From NCBI GenBank assembly GCA_002342415.1, contig DDPY01000020.1, positions 1 through 6,737 of the forward strand: a stretch of DNA of 6,737 nt, read 5' to 3'. Shown in pieces: positions 5,123-6,737 of this stretch. Position numbers and translations under genes: made by a program. The notes beneath the pieces are model-generated. The model saw only the letters and a list, made by a program, of their open reading frames with translations. It made no database searches and had not been told where the DNA came from. Source of the stretch: Prevotella sp. UBA2456 (lineage in GTDB: Bacteria > Bacteroidota > Bacteroidia > Bacteroidales > Bacteroidaceae). Positions within the stretch are counted from its first letter, which is position 1. Each line of letters opens with the position of its first letter.

Positions 5123-5632
5123 ATGGAACTGATTGACTATACCAACAAATGGTTGACTGGCGAAATTCAGGAGGATCTGGCAATGGTTGCAGGAGGCGTG
5201 GTATGCCTCCTGCTGGCCCTTGTGGCATGGCGTTGGGGCTCGTCGGAGTCGGCTCGCGCCATCATTCTGCCATTGACGGTGGTGGCGGTAATCTTTATCG
5301 GAGGAGGAGCTGCATTAGCCTATAATAATCATCAGCGGAGCAAGCAGTTCGTGGAACAATACCAGGAGTCGCCTGAGAAGTTTCTGGAGAGCGAGAAGGC
5401 TCGCGTGGCTGCTTTCATGAAGATCTATCCGCAGACCATCATCGTCTCTGCCGTCATGATGGTCATCGCTGTCTGCGTGTTCACCTTCTGCGATAAGCCC
5501 TGGCTCCGAGCATCTGCCCTTGCGCTCATCCTTGTAGCCCTCGCCGCCCTGACAATTGATTTCTTCTCGAAGGAGCGTGGCGTGATTTATCAGCAAGAGT
5601 TGGACACCGTGAAGATAGAAAATGTAGGATGA
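5123..5632 (+). CDS. Four-helix membrane protein, unknown function
   Basis: This is a 169-residue integral membrane protein. Four hydrophobic segments are visible: about 19-36 (MVAGGVVCLLLALVAW), 46-67 (IILPLTVVAVIFIGGGAALA), 104-123 (TIIVSAVMMVIAVCVFTF) and 129-148 (ASALALILVALAALTIDFF). Between the second and third lies a charged loop of about 35 residues (NNHQRSKQFVEQYQESPEKF onward). The ATG at 5123 is one base after the SDR stop. An in-frame TTG at 5096 overlaps the SDR coding end and has nothing to recommend it. The tight spacing means co-transcription and probably coupled translation with the SDR. I do not recognise the family. It could anchor the SDR, or move or sense its substrate, but nothing in the sequence decides this. 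Confidence 0.85.
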   Translation: MELIDYTNKWLTGEIQEDLAMVAGGVVCLLLALVAWRWGSSESARAIILPLTVVAVIFIGGGAALAYNNHQRSKQFVEQYQESPEKFLESEKARVAAFMKIYPQTIIVSAVMMVIAVCVFTFCDKPWLRASALALILVALAALTIDFFSKERGVIYQQELDTVKIENVG

Positions 5633-5657
5633 TAGTCATTATCTGCGAAAAAAATTG

Positions 5658-5667
5658 TATCTTTGCG
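5658..5667 (+). promoter_or_regulatory. Promoter -7 element of the downstream AraC-family gene
   Basis: TATCTTTGCG is an exact TAnnTTTG match. It ends three bases before the ATG at 5670, placing the predicted transcription start at or within a base or two of the start codon. No -33 TTTG is seen at the right spacing. The gene could also be read from the SDR operon, since no terminator separates them. Confidence 0.65.
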
Positions 5668-5669
5668 CC

Positions 5670-6563
5670 ATGAAGATAAGACAAATCCATTTCCCCACCG
5701 TGTCGGCATTCATGCATGCCCTCGGACGTGACGATGTCCGCCATCCGCTCATTGAGGTCATCCATCTCGACGACCTTGCTGATTGCAGCTCGTTTGGCAA
5801 CACCCGCTATACGTTTGGCTTCTACTGCGTGGTTTACAAGGATGCACGCTGCGGCACCGTGCGCTACGGGCGCAACGAGTACGACTACGACAACGGCACG
5901 CTGCTCTTCTTCGCCCCCGACCACGACGTTGAGCTGGGCACGCTCGAACAGAGCTACCAGGGCGTGATGCTCATCTTCTCGCCGGCACTGATGCAGGGAT
6001 TATCGATGTCGCCCTACACCTTCTTCGGCTATTCAGTCAACGAGGCCCTGCACGTATCGGAGCGTGAGCGCCAGCAGCTGCACGACATCCTCGGCAACAT
6101 CGAGACAGAGTTGGAACGCGGCATCGACCGCCACACCCGCCAGCTGATGGCGCAGAACGTCGCCCTGATTCTGAACTACTGCGTGCGCTTCTACGACCGC
6201 CAATTCATCACCCGCGAACCCGTCGACAGCCAGCTCATGCAGCGCTTCACCGTCCTGCTCGACGACTATTTTGCCCGAGGCCTAGCCGCACGTCAGGGAG
6301 TGCCCACCGTGCGCTACTTCGCAGACGCGCTGAACCTCTCGGCCAACTACTTCGGCGACCTCGTAAAAGCCCAGACGGGCAATAGTCCGCAGCAGCTCAT
6401 CCAGCAGCACCTCATCGCTCAGGCCCGCCACCGCCTCACCACGACCACCGACACCGTCAGCCAGATAGCCTACGCCCTCGGCTTCGAGTACCCCCAGTAC
6501 TTCTCCCGCCTGTTCAAAAAGCAGACCGGCCAGACCCCGCAGGAGTTCAGGGCTCAGGCGTAA
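5670..6563 (+). CDS. AraC-family transcriptional regulator downstream of the SDR operon
   Basis: This 297-residue regulator has a predicted N-terminal sensor domain (about 25-115, with YTFGFYCVVYKDARCGTVRY and the turn NGTLLFFAPDHDVEL), a helical linker, and a C-terminal DNA-binding domain (about 195-295). The first HTH is VRYFADALNLSANYFGDLVK (about 214-233). The second is TVSQIAYALGFEYPQYFSRL (about 262-281), closed by FKKQTGQTPQEFR. The start was placed at the ATG at 5670; an in-frame TTG at 5655 overlaps the -7 element. The gene begins 37 bases after the membrane-protein gene and faces the same way, so it may regulate the SDR operon through the direct repeats at 4260-4292 (inference). It is clearly distinct in sequence from the AraC protein at 2690-3583. 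The gene is complete; the ligand is unknown. Confidence 0.95.
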   Translation: MKIRQIHFPTVSAFMHALGRDDVRHPLIEVIHLDDLADCSSFGNTRYTFGFYCVVYKDARCGTVRYGRNEYDYDNGTLLFFAPDHDVELGTLEQSYQGVMLIFSPALMQGLSMSPYTFFGYSVNEALHVSERERQQLHDILGNIETELERGIDRHTRQLMAQNVALILNYCVRFYDRQFITREPVDSQLMQRFTVLLDDYFARGLAARQGVPTVRYFADALNLSANYFGDLVKAQTGNSPQQLIQQHLIAQARHRLTTTTDTVSQIAYALGFEYPQYFSRLFKKQTGQTPQEFRAQA

Positions 6564-6679
6564 TGGTGGAATTAAATCGACAGAAATCTACTGTTGTGAC
6601 AGCCAATGTTTAATGACGTTTAAATAATTGTCAGCATCAATTAATCGAGTTTAAAATCGGTGCCATAATGACCATATCC

Positions 6680-6710
6680 CTGGCTTAGGCCAGCCCCTTA
6701 GCAAGGGGCT
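6680..6710. other. Two adjacent hairpins near the right edge
   Basis: CTGGC-TTAG-GCCAG (6680-6693) is followed, sharing two bases, by AGCCCCTT-AGC-AAGGGGCT (6692-6710), a perfect 8-base GC-rich stem with a 3-base loop. No T-run follows on either strand, so a standard terminator is not supported, although the position 117 bases past the AraC stop would suit one. The rest of the spacer (6564-6679) is AT-rich and shows nothing I can name. The second stem may instead fall within the end of a minus-strand gene (6685-6737). Confidence 0.5.
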
Positions 6711-6737
6711 TCAAACGTGCCAACAGTACAGCACCCG
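6685..6737 (-). CDS. Possible C-terminal end of a converging gene (partial)
   Basis: Entering from the right edge, the minus strand stays open for 16 codons (GAVLLARLKPLAKGLA) before TAA at 6685-6687. The peptide and its codons look coding-like, but 16 codons are too few for a family call or strong support. If real, it converges on the AraC gene with a 121-base spacer. Confidence 0.25.
   Translation of the reverse strand, partial: GAVLLARLKPLAKGLA

Noticed and set aside
5629..5639. ATGA-TAG-TCAT palindrome before the second AraC promoter as an operator
   Set aside because: The arms are four bases, it overlaps the end of the upstream gene, and such short palindromes are common by chance.
5655..5669. 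TTG start extending the second AraC protein by five residues
   Set aside because: It overlaps the -7 element TATCTTTG and would lie upstream of the predicted transcript.
6596..6645. Short repeats (GTTTAA twice, scattered TGAC/GTCA) in the right-hand spacer as an attachment site or array
   Set aside because: They are too short and irregular, with no integrase or repeat-spacer structure nearby.

Overview
This window looks like a stretch of a Bacteroidales chromosome, most likely Prevotella-like (inferred). The clearest sign is the promoters. Before several genes there is a good match to the Bacteroidetes -7 element TAnnTTTG (TACCTTTG, TATCTTTG, and the variant TACCTTCG twice). Shine-Dalgarno sequences are weak or absent and start regions are A-rich. 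Genes are moderately GC-rich, while spacers are AT-rich.

Left block (about 1-2690, minus strand). After a short possible gene remnant at the left edge comes a three-gene operon, transcribed right to left: an MBL-fold metal-dependent hydrolase, a DUF5131 (phage Gp37/Gp68-like) radical SAM protein, and a COG1533 (SplB/Rv2578c-like) radical SAM protein. Both junctions are 14-base overlaps of identical layout, so the products are probably co-translated. The operon ends in a good intrinsic terminator at 163-201. It shares a divergent control region (about 2548-2689) with an AraC-family regulator at 2690-3583, which is its natural candidate regulator. The two radical SAM families together resemble what NCBI names a 'radical SAM mobile pair'. 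The substrate is unknown. This cassette is the part of the window most likely to be an undescribed system.

Middle block (3584-4374). This is a decayed patch. It holds the C-terminal scrap of a SEL1-repeat protein, a 68-residue protein with two predicted membrane helices, and the headless DNA-binding domain of a second AraC-family regulator with no start codon.

Right block (4260-6563, plus strand). A pair of 12-bp direct repeats, 21 bp apart, sits upstream of a promoter for a classical short-chain dehydrogenase/reductase (SDR). One base after the SDR stop begins a four-helix membrane protein of unknown function. Next comes another AraC-family regulator, whose own promoter lies so close to its ATG that the message may be leaderless. 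The layout suggests an SDR/membrane-protein operon under AraC-type control, by the downstream regulator or formerly by the decayed one.

Right edge (6564-6737). This is mostly AT-rich spacer with two adjacent hairpins. It may include the last 16 codons of a converging minus-strand gene. No tRNA, rRNA, CRISPR array, transposase or integrase was seen.
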